Shown here in pieces: positions 1 through 10,611 of a DNA stretch of 64,000 bases. Origin of the DNA: Balaenoptera acutorostrata (taxonomy: Eukaryota > Chordata > Mammalia > Artiodactyla > Balaenopteridae); the NCBI RefSeq assembly GCF_949987535.1, contig NC_080077.1, positions 39,884,561-39,948,560 of the forward strand, written 5' to 3'. The notes beneath the pieces were generated by a model. That model ran no database searches. It saw only the letters and a list, made by a program, of their open reading frames with translations, and was not told where the DNA came from. The position numbers were made by a program, and so were the translations under genes. Position 1 is the stretch's first letter, and the number at the start of each line of letters is the position of its first letter.

Positions 1-89
1 TAAATTTTGGAGATTCATCCTTTGTCAGTTGCTTCATTGGCAAATATTTTCTCCCATTTTGAGGGTTGTCTTTTCATCTTGTTTATGGT

Positions 90-950
90 TTACTTTGCTG
101 TGCAAAAGCTTTTAAGTTTCATTAGGTCCCATTTGTTTAGTTTTGTTTTTATTTCCATTTCTCTAGGAGGTGGATCAAAAAGAATCTTGCTGTGATTTAT
201 GTCATAGAGTGTTCTGCCTATGTTTTCCTCTAAGAGTTTTATAGTGTCTGGCCTTACATTTAGGTCTTTAATCCATTGTGAGTTTATTTCTGTGTATGGT
301 GTTAGGGAGTGTTCTAATTTCATTCTTTTACATGTAGCTGTCCAGTTTTCCCAGCACCACTTATTGAAGAGGCTGTCTTTTCTCCATTGTATATTCTTGC
401 CTCCTTTATCAAAAATAAGGTGACCATATGTGCGTGGGTTTATCTCTGGGCTTTCTATCCTGTTCCATTGATCTATAGTTCTGTTTTTGTGCCAGTACCA
501 TACTGTCTTGATTACTGCAGCTTTGTAGTATAGTCTGAAGTCCGGGAGCCTGATTCCTCCAGCTCCGTTTTTCTTTCTCAAGATTGCTTTGGCTATTCGG
601 GGTCTTTTGTGTTTCCATACAAATTGTGAAATTTTTTCTTCTAGTTCTGTGAAAAATGCCATTGGTAGTTTGAGAGGGATTGCACTGAATCTGTAGATTG
701 CTTTGGGTAGTATAGTCATTTTCACATTGTTGATTCTTCCAATCCAAGAACATGATATATCTCTCCATCTGTTTGTATCATGTTTAATTTCTTTCATCAG
801 TGTTTTATAGTTTTCTGCATACAGGTCTTTTGTCTCCTTAGGTAGGTTTATTCCTAGGTATTTTATTCTTTTTGTTGCAATGGTAAATGTATAGGAATGC
901 AAGAGATTTCTGTGCATTAATTTTGTATCCTGCAACTTTACCAAATTCAT
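90..950 (-). pseudogene. LINE-1 ORF2 fragment: thumb and C-terminal region
   Basis: This 286-codon open stretch is the part of ORF2 downstream of the catalytic palm. It starts around [19 protein letters not shown] and continues through [20 protein letters not shown] and [18 protein letters not shown] to a point before the cysteine-rich tail, which would lie beyond the window start. The same residues are present in the plus-strand copy at 12.0-12.87 kb. Nothing suggests host function. Confidence 0.88.
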
Positions 951-1101
951 TGATTAGCTCTAGTAGTTTTCTGGTAGCGTCTTTAGGATTCTCTATGTAT
1001 AGTATCATGTCATCTGCAAACAGTGACAGCTTTACTTCTTTTCCAATTTGGATTCCTTTAATTTCTTTTTCTCTTCTGATTGCTGTGGCTAAAACTTCCA
1101 A
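838..1101 (-). pseudogene. LINE-1 ORF2 fragment with intact FADD catalytic motif
   Basis: This continues the ORF2 reverse transcriptase after the TGA at about 1117. The polymerase active-site motif FADD is intact, encoded at 1009-1020 on the minus strand within [15 protein letters not shown]. The frame then runs through the [17 protein letters not shown] stretch. About 30 bases expected after LAFLY are missing compared with the copy at 11.9 kb, and this shifts the frame into the segment ending at 90. Confidence 0.85.
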
Positions 1102-1119
1102 AACTATGTGGAAAAATAG

Positions 1120-2049
1120 TCATGAGAGTGGGCAACCTTGTCTTGTTCCTGATCTTAGAGGAAATGGTTTCAGTTTTTCACCGTTGAGAATGATGCTGGC
1201 TGTGGGTTTGTCACATATGGCCTTTATTATGTTGAGGTAAGTTCCCTCTATGCCTACTTTCTGGAGAGTTTTTATCATAAATGGGAGTTGAATTTTGTCA
1301 AAAGCTTTTTCTGCTTCTATTGAGATGATCATATGGTTTTTATCCTTCAGTTTGTTAATATGGTTTATCACATGGATTGATTTGCGTATATTGAAGAATC
1401 CTTGCATTCCTGGGATAAACCCCACTTGATCATGGTGCATGATCCTTTTAATGTGCTGTTGGATTCTGTTTGCTAGTATTTTGTTGAGGATTTTGGCATC
1501 TATGTTCATCAGTGATATTGGCCTGTAGTTTTCTTTCTTCGTGACATCTTTGTCTGGTTTTGGTATCAGGGTGATGGTGGCCTCGTAGAATGAGTTTGGG
1601 AGTGTTCCTTCCTCTGCTATATTTTGGAAGAGTTTGAGAAGGACAGGTGTTAGCTCTTCTCTAAATGTTTGATAGAATTCCCCTGGGAAGCCATCTGGTC
1701 CTGGGCTTTTGTTTGTTGGAAGATTTTTAATCACAGTCTCAATTTCACTGCTTGTGATTGGTCTGTTTATATTTTTTATTTCTTCCTGGTTCAGTCTTGG
1801 AATGTTGTGCTTTTCTACGAATTTGTCCATTTCTTCCAGGTTGTCCATTTTATTGGCATATAGTTGCTTGTAGTAATCTCTCAGGATGCTTTGCATTTCT
1901 GCAGTGTCAGTTGTTACTTCTCCTTTTTCATTTCTAATTGTATTGATTTGAGTCTTCTCCCTTTTTTTCTTGATGAGTCTGGCTAATTTGTTTATCTTCT
2001 TAAAGAACCAGCTTTTAGTTTTATTGACCTTTGCTATTGTTTTCTTCAT
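1120..2049 (-). pseudogene. LINE-1 ORF2 fragment: reverse transcriptase N-terminal half
   Basis: This 309-codon open stretch is the fingers and palm part of the LINE-1 ORF2 reverse transcriptase. Visible hallmarks are [22 protein letters not shown], then [19 protein letters not shown], and the primer-grip-side stretch [10 protein letters not shown] at its end. It stops at a TGA just after GCPLS, where the sister copy at 11.7 kb has a CGA arginine codon, so the stop is a simple CpG-decay mutation. The reading frame continues directly into the fragment at 838-1101. ORF2 protein normally nicks DNA and reverse-transcribes L1 RNA, but this copy is broken. Confidence 0.9.
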
Positions 2050-2412
2050 TTCTTTTTCATTTATTTCTGATGAAATAAATTTTCATTTATTTCAACAGAA
2101 ATAAATTTCTGTTCTGATCTTTATGATTTCTTTCCTTCTGTTAACTTCGGGGTTTCTTTGTTCTTCTTTCTCTAATTGCTTTTAGTGTAAGGTTAGGTTG
2201 TTTATTTGAGATGTTTCTCCCTTCTTGAGGTAGGGTTGTATTGTTATTCAATTGTTTCTTGAGGTAGGATTGTATTGTTATTCCCTCTTAGAACTGCTTT
2301 TGCTGCATCCCATAGGTTTTGGGTTGTCGTATTTTCATTGTCATTTTTTTCAGGTATTTTCTGATTTCCTCTTTGATTTCTTCAGTGATCTGTTGTTTAT
2401 TTGCATTATTCT

Positions 2413-2577
2413 TTAACAGAACTTATTTTAACTTACAGATCCCTATTTTTCCTTTATAGCAGAAAACAGTCTTGAAACTCAAAGTAAAATCATTCACTTC
2501 CACTTTAAAATGTATTCTCTCTGGGGTACATATCCAACCAGTTTACAATCATCCACAGCATTCATTTCTCCATGATG
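2413..2577. other. Short unique segment between L1 and ERV
   Basis: I see no gene or recognisable repeat here. It separates the truncated 5' edge of the L1 from the first LTR. Confidence 0.5.
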
Positions 2578-3070
2578 TGTAAGGCCTAAAATTGAGGTTC
2601 AATATTACACGCTTCCCTGACATGTAGTAAAACTGGGAGGACTTCAAAGGGCCTAATCATAAGTGTCTCTCCCCACTCTGCTCCTATGGATAACATACCC
2701 TAGCCAAACAATCCTCTTTATCAAAGGGACCATAGTAGTGGTTTGTAGTTCCTTGTCAGCGTGAGGAATTATTCAAACAAGTCAATCACATCCACTTGTG
2801 AGAACCAGGAGGCACCATCCCCTCTTGTTACTACAAAGGCTATCTCCCACAGTTCTTGGTTGTTCACTCTGTTCCTGAGTACAATGCCCATGAGGTTCTG
2901 CATGGCATACAGCATCCTTCTCCCTGGGCTGTGAATATACGTGACTAATAATGTGCTGTCAATCTCATCTTCCCAGTGTCAAGTGTTGTGTGTTTAGCCA
3001 TCCCCATACCCCCAGGACAGGAATATCGCCCTCACCTCAGCGTGAGGTGAATAGGAGGCAATAAAAACCA
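2578..3070 (+). repeat. 5' LTR of an old endogenous retrovirus
   Basis: This segment aligns along its length with 7096-7575. Shared blocks include CTAGCCAAACA, ATTATTCAAACAAG, TGGTTGTTCACT, CCCTGGGCTGTGA/CCCAGGCTGTGA and the TTTAGCCATC stretch, in the same order and orientation and about 4.5 kb apart. That is the arrangement of a provirus. A TATA-like and polyadenylation region sits near 2935-2960. The start at TGTAAGG is supported by the matching TGTGGCAC at the second copy. The end is uncertain, because similarity fades gradually around 3034-3070. The two copies differ at many positions, so the insertion is old. The family name is not certain. Confidence 0.72.
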
Positions 3071-4569
3071 TTGGTGTCATGAACCACACAACATGCCCAA
3101 CCATGACCAAGGACACCTAGTCAGCTTTCATTAACTGCTCTTAGCCAATTTATCTGTTTCCATGATATGAAGAAGGCTTCCTGAGATGGAAGAAGTAATT
3201 TCTGGCAGGCGTGAACTATGTCCTGTGTGGTACTTTGTTGTGTTTGTCAGCCACTGCTCTCTCTTTTGGCTCCCAAATGCTCTGTCTCCTAGATGAGAAT
3301 TGTTAATTGACTATACCCAGCACAATGGTGCTGTCAGGTTTAGCCTGTGTTTGGCAGTTGGTCTCTGAGGCTCCCACCTGTAAAGGCAGTGAAAATACAG
3401 CACGATAACTAGTCAGTGCTTCAGTCTTGTTTACCAAGGTCAAGCTAGGTCACTGAGTCTAGCCTGGTGACTGTCACTGGCTGCTTGGAGAAGCTACACA
3501 GACATCGTTTGTAACTGTGCACCGCTGGAACAGGCCCAGAGACAAACTTTTGTGAGGTCTGTAACAAGAAGGAGCCTGCCACCCCACACAGAATTAAGCA
3601 TGGCACCCTGGTTGACGTTTTTGTTCATGAAAGGGTAGTGACCTTGCTGGTTTCCTGTGCTGCTGCTTCCCTTGCCGCTGTTGCTTGTGCTCTCCTGACC
3701 CCCAGGGTTATCGAGGTGCACATCCATGGTGGTCTGTGGCCCAGGGGCTGATGAAAAAGAAAGGGAACAGGGAGGAAGGAGCATTTGGTACTCAACTGCT
3801 CTCCCAATGTAAATCCCATAGCCAATGCACCTAGGCTTTGCTTAGCACTCCTGCTTTCCAGAATACCAAAGGGCTAAGCTTGCAATCATGGGCCTATGGT
3901 CTCCATCCAAGTCATAGGCCAAATGACTCTACTAGATGTGGACTCTTATCCCAGGGATACTGTCATTCCCTGGAGGAAGAGATGCTCACTGATGAGGGAC
4001 GCCACTAAGCTCCTGAACCTTCCCCATAACCACCCAGAAGGTCTGCGGCACAGGTGACTGTGCAGACACAGCTGAAAACTTCAACTTTACATGGCTAGAA
4101 ACCCAAAATATTCCCAGGAAATTTGTACAGAGGAAAAAAAAGAAAAACAAGACAGGAAGCCCACATGATAGGAAAGGGACTGTAGCAGAGGACGGTTTTG
4201 ATCCATCAAGTCTGGGTTGTAGGCCCCGCACTTCTTCCCGCACCACTCTGCTGCTTACATCTGTTGCAACAAAGATTCTAATTCTCGGGATTATAGGGAA
4301 ATACTCATGGTGCCCTTGTGGTGCCAGATTCAAACCCAATCTAGGCCCAGGGTCTTTAGATCATATAAATCAACCATTGCTAACTCTGTCCATATTAATT
4401 TGAGGGTCTCTGGAGGAAGCAACTTATAAATATAATCAGGGTAGAGAGGATCCCCCCCACCCCCAAGTATATCCAGTGACCAAAAACAATAATAAGATAA
4501 ACAAAATAAGGAAAGAAAGAAACCTGGATACAGGGAGGAGGACACTAAGAAAACAACAACCCAAAACAA
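3071..4569 (+). pseudogene. ERV internal region, gag-equivalent, no readable frame
   Basis: This lies between the 5' LTR and the protease region, where gag would be expected. I see only short interrupted frames and cannot recognise matrix, capsid or zinc-knuckle motifs. A plus-strand frame around 4000-4570 is open for moderate stretches with basic residues, but it is not diagnostic. The short minus-strand ORFs here are not convincing genes. The call rests on position between the LTRs. Confidence 0.45.
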
Positions 4570-5790
4570 AGGCCCACAATTTGACCCAATTGAAAATTCA
4601 AAATTTACTGAACGAATTTATATAGCAAATGATGAAAGTTCACTGATTGCCTCTGTGCCTCTCCATATAGGCTTTGAATTAACTCTAATAACTGCTGAAA
4701 TTCACCAAGTGGCAAACATTTATGGCTTTAACCAATACTAGGGCTAAAATTACGATTATACCTGGGAATTCCATTAATTTAAACATCGTATCCCCCATAA
4801 TGGGGCATTTACCTATGGGAGTTACTGAATATAAAAGAGGACAAATAGGTATGCTTCACCTTAACCATCAGAACTTTGTCTTGCTTTTGCCATGGTTATA
4901 GCACTTATAGCTCTAAAATATCCCTTGAGCATGGGCATGGATACTCTGACCCGATGAAAAATAAATGAAAATTAAATTAAGTCTTTGACACTTACAAATT
5001 GGTTTGACAAAATGAGAACCCATGACCTCCCCCACCCCTTCCCCCAGTTAAAATAGTTAACATGACTCAAGGTAATTTAAAACAGGATCTTCCAGGATTA
5101 AAACTTGTTTTATAAGAGGAACTGAGTGAAGGGTTGTTATTCCCACTATTTCTGCATTTAACAGCCCTATTTGGCCTGTTAAACCTGGAACAAAAGAATG
5201 GTGCCCCATAGTGGATTGCTGCAACTGTAAAGCCATGGTCCCATCCCATTAAGGCCTCTGTACCCAACAACTTAATTATCAAAATTGCTGACTCCATCCA
5301 ATCAGCAACCGGTCTATATTTTGCTGCTATAAATTTGGCTAATATGTTCTGTACAATGCCTAGTTCAACAGCCTCTCAGCCTCAGTTTGCCTTTACCACT
5401 GAAGGGACACAATCCACCTTTACAAGGATACCCATGGGATACCTCAGCATCCTTGCCATTGCACACAGTCTCTACAGGCAAGATCTTAACTGTATCCACC
5501 TTTCTCCAGATATGACATTACATCAATGACATCCTCCTCCAAGGAGATTTGTTTGACATACTCATTAAAGACATACAAATACTCACAAAGGAGCTCCCAA
5601 AAAGGGGATGAACCATTGTCCCACACATAGTGCAAGGCCCTGCCACTTCCATTAAATTTCTGAAAGTTACTTGGTAAATTGAAGGTTCTCTGACATTGTC
5701 ATGAAACAGGTATTGACCCTCTCAGCAACCACAAAGTCAGTACAAATTCAACAACTTTTAGCCCCTTTTGGGTTCTGGAGGCAACATATT
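4570..5790 (+). pseudogene. ERV protease and reverse transcriptase remnant
   Basis: A degraded protease is suggested near 4715-4790: the stretch ALTNTRAKITIIPGN looks like a retroviral protease active site in which the catalytic aspartate and glycine have been replaced. Reverse transcriptase follows from about 5280. Visible relics are FAAINLANMF, the PQFAFTTEGTQ block, FTRIPMGYL (a form of the conserved LPQGY-type motif) and, in a shifted frame near 5520, a YIND-type version of the YxDD catalytic box. The frame is broken by stops and shifts, so no enzyme can be made. The order protease then RT fits plus-strand pro-pol. Confidence 0.7.
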
Positions 5791-6690
5791 CCTCATTTAC
5801 AAATTTTACTTAATGTCTTTGATGCTGTTTCTTCTAAATCAGCCTACCTCAAAGGGGACTCCTTCCAAAAAAAGCTCTAGAAATCTGTCCAAATTGAAAT
5901 CAACAAGCACTCTAGTTTGTGCCCTCAGAGCCCTCTTTACTGTAGCTTCAGCAACTTCCTCTCTTGCCTCCTGGAGTCTCTGGACCACCTATGAAGGTTG
6001 TAAGTTGCCCATGGACTTCTGACGCAAGAAACTGCCTTTCTCAGCCTTGCACTATACACCATTAGGATAGCCACATACTGGCCTCTTCTGGAAATAGAGG
6101 CTATCACAAACCTTGAGCCTGCAACCCTCTGTACCCAGCTACCCACTATGCCTTGAGTTATCCAAGCAGCACTTCAACAGCTTGAGGCATGGCTCCTGAG
6201 CCTTCCTTGCTACAAGACGGAGTCACACCTGGGCCTTCTGGCACATTTCATCTGTTGGAGGGGGTGGCCTCCCCTGTTCTCAGTCCCTTCACTAATACCA
6301 CTATGCAAGAAGAGGTCACCTCTATCCCAGAGTCCTTTGATGCCTGGGGAGCCTTTTGGGGATCAACTGAATGGACAGCAATGGAAGTTTGTACACTTTA
6401 CTAATGCTGTTGACACCATGATAAATGACGGAGCTCAGAGGAGAGCTGCTCCTTCTCATCATTTAACCAAAATGTCCCTGATAAAAGATAGGACCCAAGA
6501 GTCAGTACAGTTGGCACACTTCAGACAATTGACATTTGATGCCATCTATACATTTTTACAAATTCTTAGGCCATTACCTAAGATTTGCCCCCTTTGGGGT
6601 AAAGAACTCTGGGAATCTCTTGCTCCACAGTTACTCAGAATAAATCAAGGTAACAGATTACTCTACATAAACTAAGGCCACAATACAAGT
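5770..6690 (+). pseudogene. ERV RT connection and RNase H remnant
   Basis: Near 5760-5810 the frame reads FGFWRQHIPHLQILL, a conserved stretch at the end of retroviral RT. Further down, around 6330-6540, the stretch FTNAVDTMINDGAQRRAAP, followed by an acidic and hydrophobic block ending SVQLAHFRQL, resembles an RNase H domain. The first catalytic aspartate position appears changed to asparagine. Stops and frame changes separate the pieces. The open run at 6337-6675 is a relic of this domain. Confidence 0.62.
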
Positions 6691-7072
6691 CCTCTGCAGG
6701 ATGCTCTGTATCCTCTTTGGAGTTCTAGATACTACCAAGAGTGACCAAGACACTCATTTCATTTCCAGAATACACAGTGCTGGGCTCTTGAAGAAGACAT
6801 TCAGTCAAACTTCCACCTCCCCTGGGGCCCCAGGCAGTCAGCTCCAGGCAGCTGGTGAAATTGAGAGGCTTAATGGGTTTCTTAAAGAATTCCTATTTGT
6901 CACAAAGTGGAAAATTCTTGCTCACCTCCTGGAGATACCTACTCCTTACACCAATGCCACACGGATCTCTCAGTTGCCTTTATCGATTGCAAATGGGGAC
7001 ACCTCTAAAGTTCCTGGTCAGGTGCCTACTTTGTTCCCTAAAAGTCTCAGTCATCACCAAGGTTTAAATTGA
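6690..7072 (+). pseudogene. ERV integrase remnant
   Basis: The open frame at 6701-7072 keeps two landmarks of the integrase catalytic core: KSDQDTHFISR, corresponding to the second catalytic aspartate region, and AAGEIERLNGFLKEF, containing the expected glutamate. The spacing fits, but the N-terminal zinc-binding part is missing or unreadable. The fragment ends just before the second LTR. No envelope gene is recognisable between them. Confidence 0.65.
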
Positions 7073-7095
7073 TGTCAAGGGATCAAGGGGTCACT

Positions 7096-7575
7096 TGTGG
7101 CACAAAACCAAAAATTAAGGATTAGTATAACGTGGTGCCTTGACATTTGATAAAATAGGTCTCAAATGGCCTAACCCAAGTTCCCTTCCCCACTCAGTTC
7201 CCATGGATAACGTCCCCTAGCCAAACACCCTCCTTATTCAAGGCATCAGGCACAATTCCTGCTCATCTCCGAGTAGCAGAATTATTCAAACAAGCCAATC
7301 ATATCCTCCCACAGGAACCAAGAAGCACCCCACCCTTACTACTGCAAAGCCTGCCTCTCACAGCCCTGGTTGTTCACTTTGTTCCCAAGTGTATCCCCTG
7401 TGTGGCCCCGCATGGTGTCCTCTTCCCCCAGGCTGTGAGTATATATGATGAATAAACTGCTGTCCATTTCATCTGATCTCTCCTGTCCAGTGCCAGGTGT
7501 CATGTATTTAGCCATCTCCATAACCCCAGGGTGGGAATCCCTCTTTCACCAATGGGGTAAACAGGAGTCAATTTA
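7096..7575 (+). repeat. 3' LTR of the same endogenous retrovirus
   Basis: This is the second LTR-like copy (see 2578-3070). A TATA-like GAGTATATATGATGAATAAA near 7436-7456 combines promoter and AATAAA signals, as in many LTRs. A purine-rich run, CAAGGGATCAAGGGG, just upstream at 7076-7090 is a plausible polypurine tract. The end is uncertain by some 30 bases. Confidence 0.72.
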
Positions 7576-8324
7576 AATACCCTACCACCAATACCACTTT
7601 CCTTTCCCTCTTGAAAGGGAACTGTAAGTATAAGGAGGACAAGGCATCAGGTTCACATATATTTTGGGTCCATTCTGACCCTCACTGAGTTGCAGCTTGT
7701 CCTGTTTCATCATTGTACACTGGGATCTACTGCTGCTATCTCAGGTACAAACATAACCTCAACTAGAGGTAAGTGCAGCTGTATCCTCTTTGTTCCAACC
7801 TCAGGATATTTAGGGTCCATGGCCTATTTAAACCACTCTGTGTCCTTCTTGAGGTCATTTCATTCTCTCCTGCACCCCTCTGAGGGCGTGGGAACTCCAT
7901 GAAGCAGCACTCAGGCCCATCTGCTGAAGCTCACCATTGCTTCTCTTTCTAAGGTTATACAGGATATGGAGCTTCTTTAAAATGCTCAATTTCCCTGGGA
8001 ATTAAGACCTAGTCCTTTCTACACTTGGATTTCCTAACCCCATTCAAATTTCTACTGCTTAATCCTCCTCTGGCTCAACTCAGTGAGTCCTGGGCACCAT
8101 CCCAGACTCAGACATTGCCTAGGGCCTCCTCACATCTTGAATTCTTCTCCTACCAGCTAGTTAGTGATTCATTCCCCTCCCAGAAATATCAAAAGGAACT
8201 CTTATGTCATCATATACTCTCTCTCACTCTAAGGTCTGTTCTCAGTTCTCTAGTCTCAGATGGCTCAAAAAAAGCTTTTGCTCTCAAAAAGTCAAGTTAT
8301 TTTCTAGAGATAACTTTGACTTTC
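7576..8324. other. Unassigned stretch after the ERV
   Basis: About 750 bases that are slightly pyrimidine-rich on the plus strand. Several short ORFs occur, but I recognise no domain. I looked for an envelope remnant and saw no convincing motif. The 138-codon ORF at 8025-8441 runs into the SINE and is not a gene. Confidence 0.4.
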
Positions 8325-8338
8325 AAAACTTTGCTCTT

Positions 8339-8623
8339 GGGCTTCCCTGGTGGTGCAGTGGTTGAGAATCTGCCTGCCAATGCAGGGGACACGGGTTCGA
8401 GCCCTGGTCTGGGAAGATCCCACGTGCCGCGGAGCGACTAGGCCCGTGAGCCACAACTACTGAGCCTGCGCGTCTGGGGCCTGTGCTCCGCAACAAGAGA
8501 GGCCGCGACAGTGAGAGGCCCGCGCACCGCAATGAAGAGTGGCCCCCACTCGCCGCAACTAGAGAAAGCCCTCGCACAGAAACGAGGACCCAACACAGCC
8601 AAAAATAAATAAATAAATTTTAA
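8339..8623 (+). mobile_element. CHR-type tRNA-derived SINE, copy 1
   Basis: A complete SINE with A box (TGGTGCAGTGG) and B box (GGTTCGAGCCC) near the 5' end, a conserved 3' body and an AAATAAAT tail. It is flanked by a perfect 14-base TSD, AAAACTTTGCTCTT, at 8325-8338 and 8624-8637. The exact duplication implies a fairly recent L1-mediated insertion. No extra sequence lies between tail and TSD. Antisense ORFs over it are shadows. Confidence 0.96.
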
Positions 8624-8799
8624 AAAACTTTGCTCTTTGTTTTCATTTTAAAAAGCTAATCAAAAAGTTAAGTGAACTTTTAACCTAGATAATGTATACC
8701 ACTCCTCAGTGAATAGTGTCTATAGAAAGTACTAAAGGAAGTATAAAGGAGTAAAGAAACCCTAGTTGATAATTAAAATAATTATCATTTATATGCATT

Positions 8800-9010
8800 T
8801 AAAACAGCTACTCTTAGTAGAGTCCTTACTTAGCAAGGTAGTGAATGCTTAATATACATTATTTTATTTAATCCTTATAACAAATGTCAGAGATACAGAA
8901 GGGGGGGAGGATTATCTCCATAATTCAAATGAGACAACTGAAATTTTGTCCTCCAAAAATTAGGAACTGTCTTTAAATTACAAGCTAAAGCCCTGTTATG
9001 TGTGATTCCA
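8800..9010 (-). repeat. MIR-like ancient SINE relic
   Basis: The order of blocks (a TTTATTTAATCCTTATAACAA stretch, then ATTATCTCCATAATTCAAATGAG, then a weak ACTG...AAATT block) is that of a reverse-complemented MIR. It is very diverged. Confidence 0.5.
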
Positions 9011-9053
9011 AAACATGGTCTTTTAATTATTTCATTATATTGCCACCCCTCTA

Positions 9054-9133
9054 TTGGCTTGGCCAAAAAGTTCATTCGGGTTTTCCTGTAACATCTTATG
9101 GAAAAACCCAAATGAATTTTTGGGTCACCCCAA
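9054..9133. mobile_element. Mariner-type MITE, 80-bp palindrome, copy 1
   Basis: An 80-base near-perfect inverted repeat. The left arm starts TTGGCTTGGCCAAAAAGTTC and the right arm ends TTTTTGGGTCACCCCAA. It is flanked by TA on both sides (9052-9053 and 9134-9135), the target duplication of mariner/Tc1 elements. A second copy of identical length lies at 58610-58689. It has no coding capacity; its RNA would fold into a hairpin. Confidence 0.9.
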
Positions 9134-9681
9134 TAGAATCATAGGCCCTTATAAATTTGGACGAGATTAGAATAGAATAAAAATAACTAGAGTAATGAAG
9201 TTAGGGATCCAGAACCCACTTAAGAGCTCACCTACTATGCTACTACCATATGCATATTTTCTCTCCTTGATCAACATATTCTCTATAACATTAAACCAAA
9301 CTCAAGACATTGTTCAATTCATGTGTTATGAAACTTTAACTCAATTTTGAATAATAAAAATGAAGATCATGTGATTGAAATAACATACACAAGTTTGAAT
9401 AAAAATTACTTTTTGTTCTCTTTATACTTCTTATTAACTATTATATAATATACCTACACAGTATTATTATATAATCTGTGAACACACACATTCAGATGAC
9501 TTAAAATCCTTTTACAGAATAACATGGAAGCAAATTCCTATTGCTTGTGGTGTAATTTCATCTATAACTTAATTATTGTTATTTTTAGTTATGTCAGTTT
9601 TACCTTCCAACTTTTCTTCCGTGTCACAACAATTAGCAGAATTCACTGAAAACAGTAAAAGGTCAATATATGTGTTTGTTT
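9134..9681. other. AT-rich unique stretch
   Basis: No gene and no recognised repeat. The sequence is strongly AT-rich up to the L1 target site. Confidence 0.5.
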
Positions 9682-9698
9682 AAAGATTCTAAGATTTT
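9682..9698. repeat. Target-site duplication, left copy (L1)
   Basis: AAAGATTCTAAGATTTT here matches AAAGATTCTTAGATTTT at 13922-13938 with one mismatch. The pair brackets the L1 and defines its limits. Confidence 0.9.
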
Positions 9699-9794
9699 AG
9701 GGAGACCTTCAAGATGGTGGAAGAGTAAGATGTGGTCCTGCCCACCAGAAAGACAAGATCCAGGCTCATCCACCAGAACACAGGCACAAGTCCC

Positions 9795-10323
9795 CTAAAT
9801 GGATTAAATGTTACAAACAGAAGACACAGACTAGCTGAATGGATACAAAAACAAGACCCATACATATGCTGTATACAAGAGATCCACTTCAGGCTTAGGG
9901 ACACATAGACTGAAAGTAAGGGGATGGAAAAAGATATTCTATGCAAATGGAAATCAAAAGAAAGCTGGAGTAGCAATTCACATATCAGACAAAATAGACT
10001 TTAAAATGAAGACTATTACAAGAGACAAAGAAGGACATTACATAATGATCAAGGGATCAATTCAAGAAGAAGATATAACAATTGTAAATATTTATGCACC
10101 CAACATAGGAGCACCTCAATACATAAGGCAAATGCTAACAGCCATAAAAGGGGAAATCGACAGTAACACAACACTAGTAGGGGACTTCAACACCCCACTT
10201 TCACCAATGGACAGATCATCCAAAACGAAAATAAATAAGGAAACACAAGCTTTAAATGATACATTAAACAACATGGACTTAATTGATATTTATAGGACAT
10301 TCCATCCAAATACAACAGAATAA
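9795..10323 (+). pseudogene. LINE-1 ORF2 endonuclease domain remnant
   Basis: Frames here encode the apurinic-type endonuclease domain that nicks target DNA. Near 9830-9890 RLAEWIQKQDPY is followed by a CIQEIHF block, the equivalent of the catalytic QET/QEI region. From 10006 the open frame contains DITIVNIYAPN and LVGDFNTPLSP, which includes the conserved GDFN catalytic motif. The frame is interrupted near 9907 and stops at 10323 after FHPNTTE. The SDH motif seems present near 10430 (FSDHNAM) in another frame. Confidence 0.82.
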
Positions 10324-10611
10324 ACTCTCTTCTCAAGTGCTCATGGAACATTCTCCAGGATAGATCATATCTTGGGGCACAAATCAAGCCTTGGTAAAGT
10401 TAAGAAAATTGAAATCGTATCAAGTATCTTTTCCGACCACAATGCTATGAGACTAGATATCAATTACAGGAAAAAAATCTATAAAAAAAATAAACACATG
10501 GAGGCTAAAAAATACACTACTTAATAACCAAGAGATCACTGAAGAAATCAAAGAGGAAATCAAAAAATACCAAGAAACAAATGACAATGAAAACACGACA
10601 ACCCAAAACCT

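Larger units (their letters stand above)
1..2412 (-). mobile_element. LINE-1 fragment, ORF2 region, 3' end beyond window start
   Basis: This is a minus-strand LINE-1 whose 3' part lies outside the window. Reading from about 2410 down to 1, it covers the linker after the endonuclease, the reverse transcriptase and the start of the C-terminal region. It matches the plus-strand L1 at 9.7-13.9 kb over almost all of its length, which is direct evidence that both are copies of one family. The upper boundary near 2390-2412 is where that similarity stops, and I see no TSD there. Segments near 2050-2110 and 2224-2282 carry small local duplications. The element is 5'-truncated and dead. Confidence 0.93.

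Noticed and set aside
7576..8324. Possible retroviral envelope remnant
   Set aside because: It lies outside the 3' LTR and shows no envelope motif that I can recognise.
8323..8577. Recurrent minus-strand ORF (MRGLSLVAASGGHSSS-type), seen at every SINE, including 25963-26325, 30905-31174, 32213-32719, 39564-39959, 45139-45420 and 61456-61701
   Set aside because: It is the antisense reading of the SINE body, so its recurrence comes from repeat copy number and not from a protein family.
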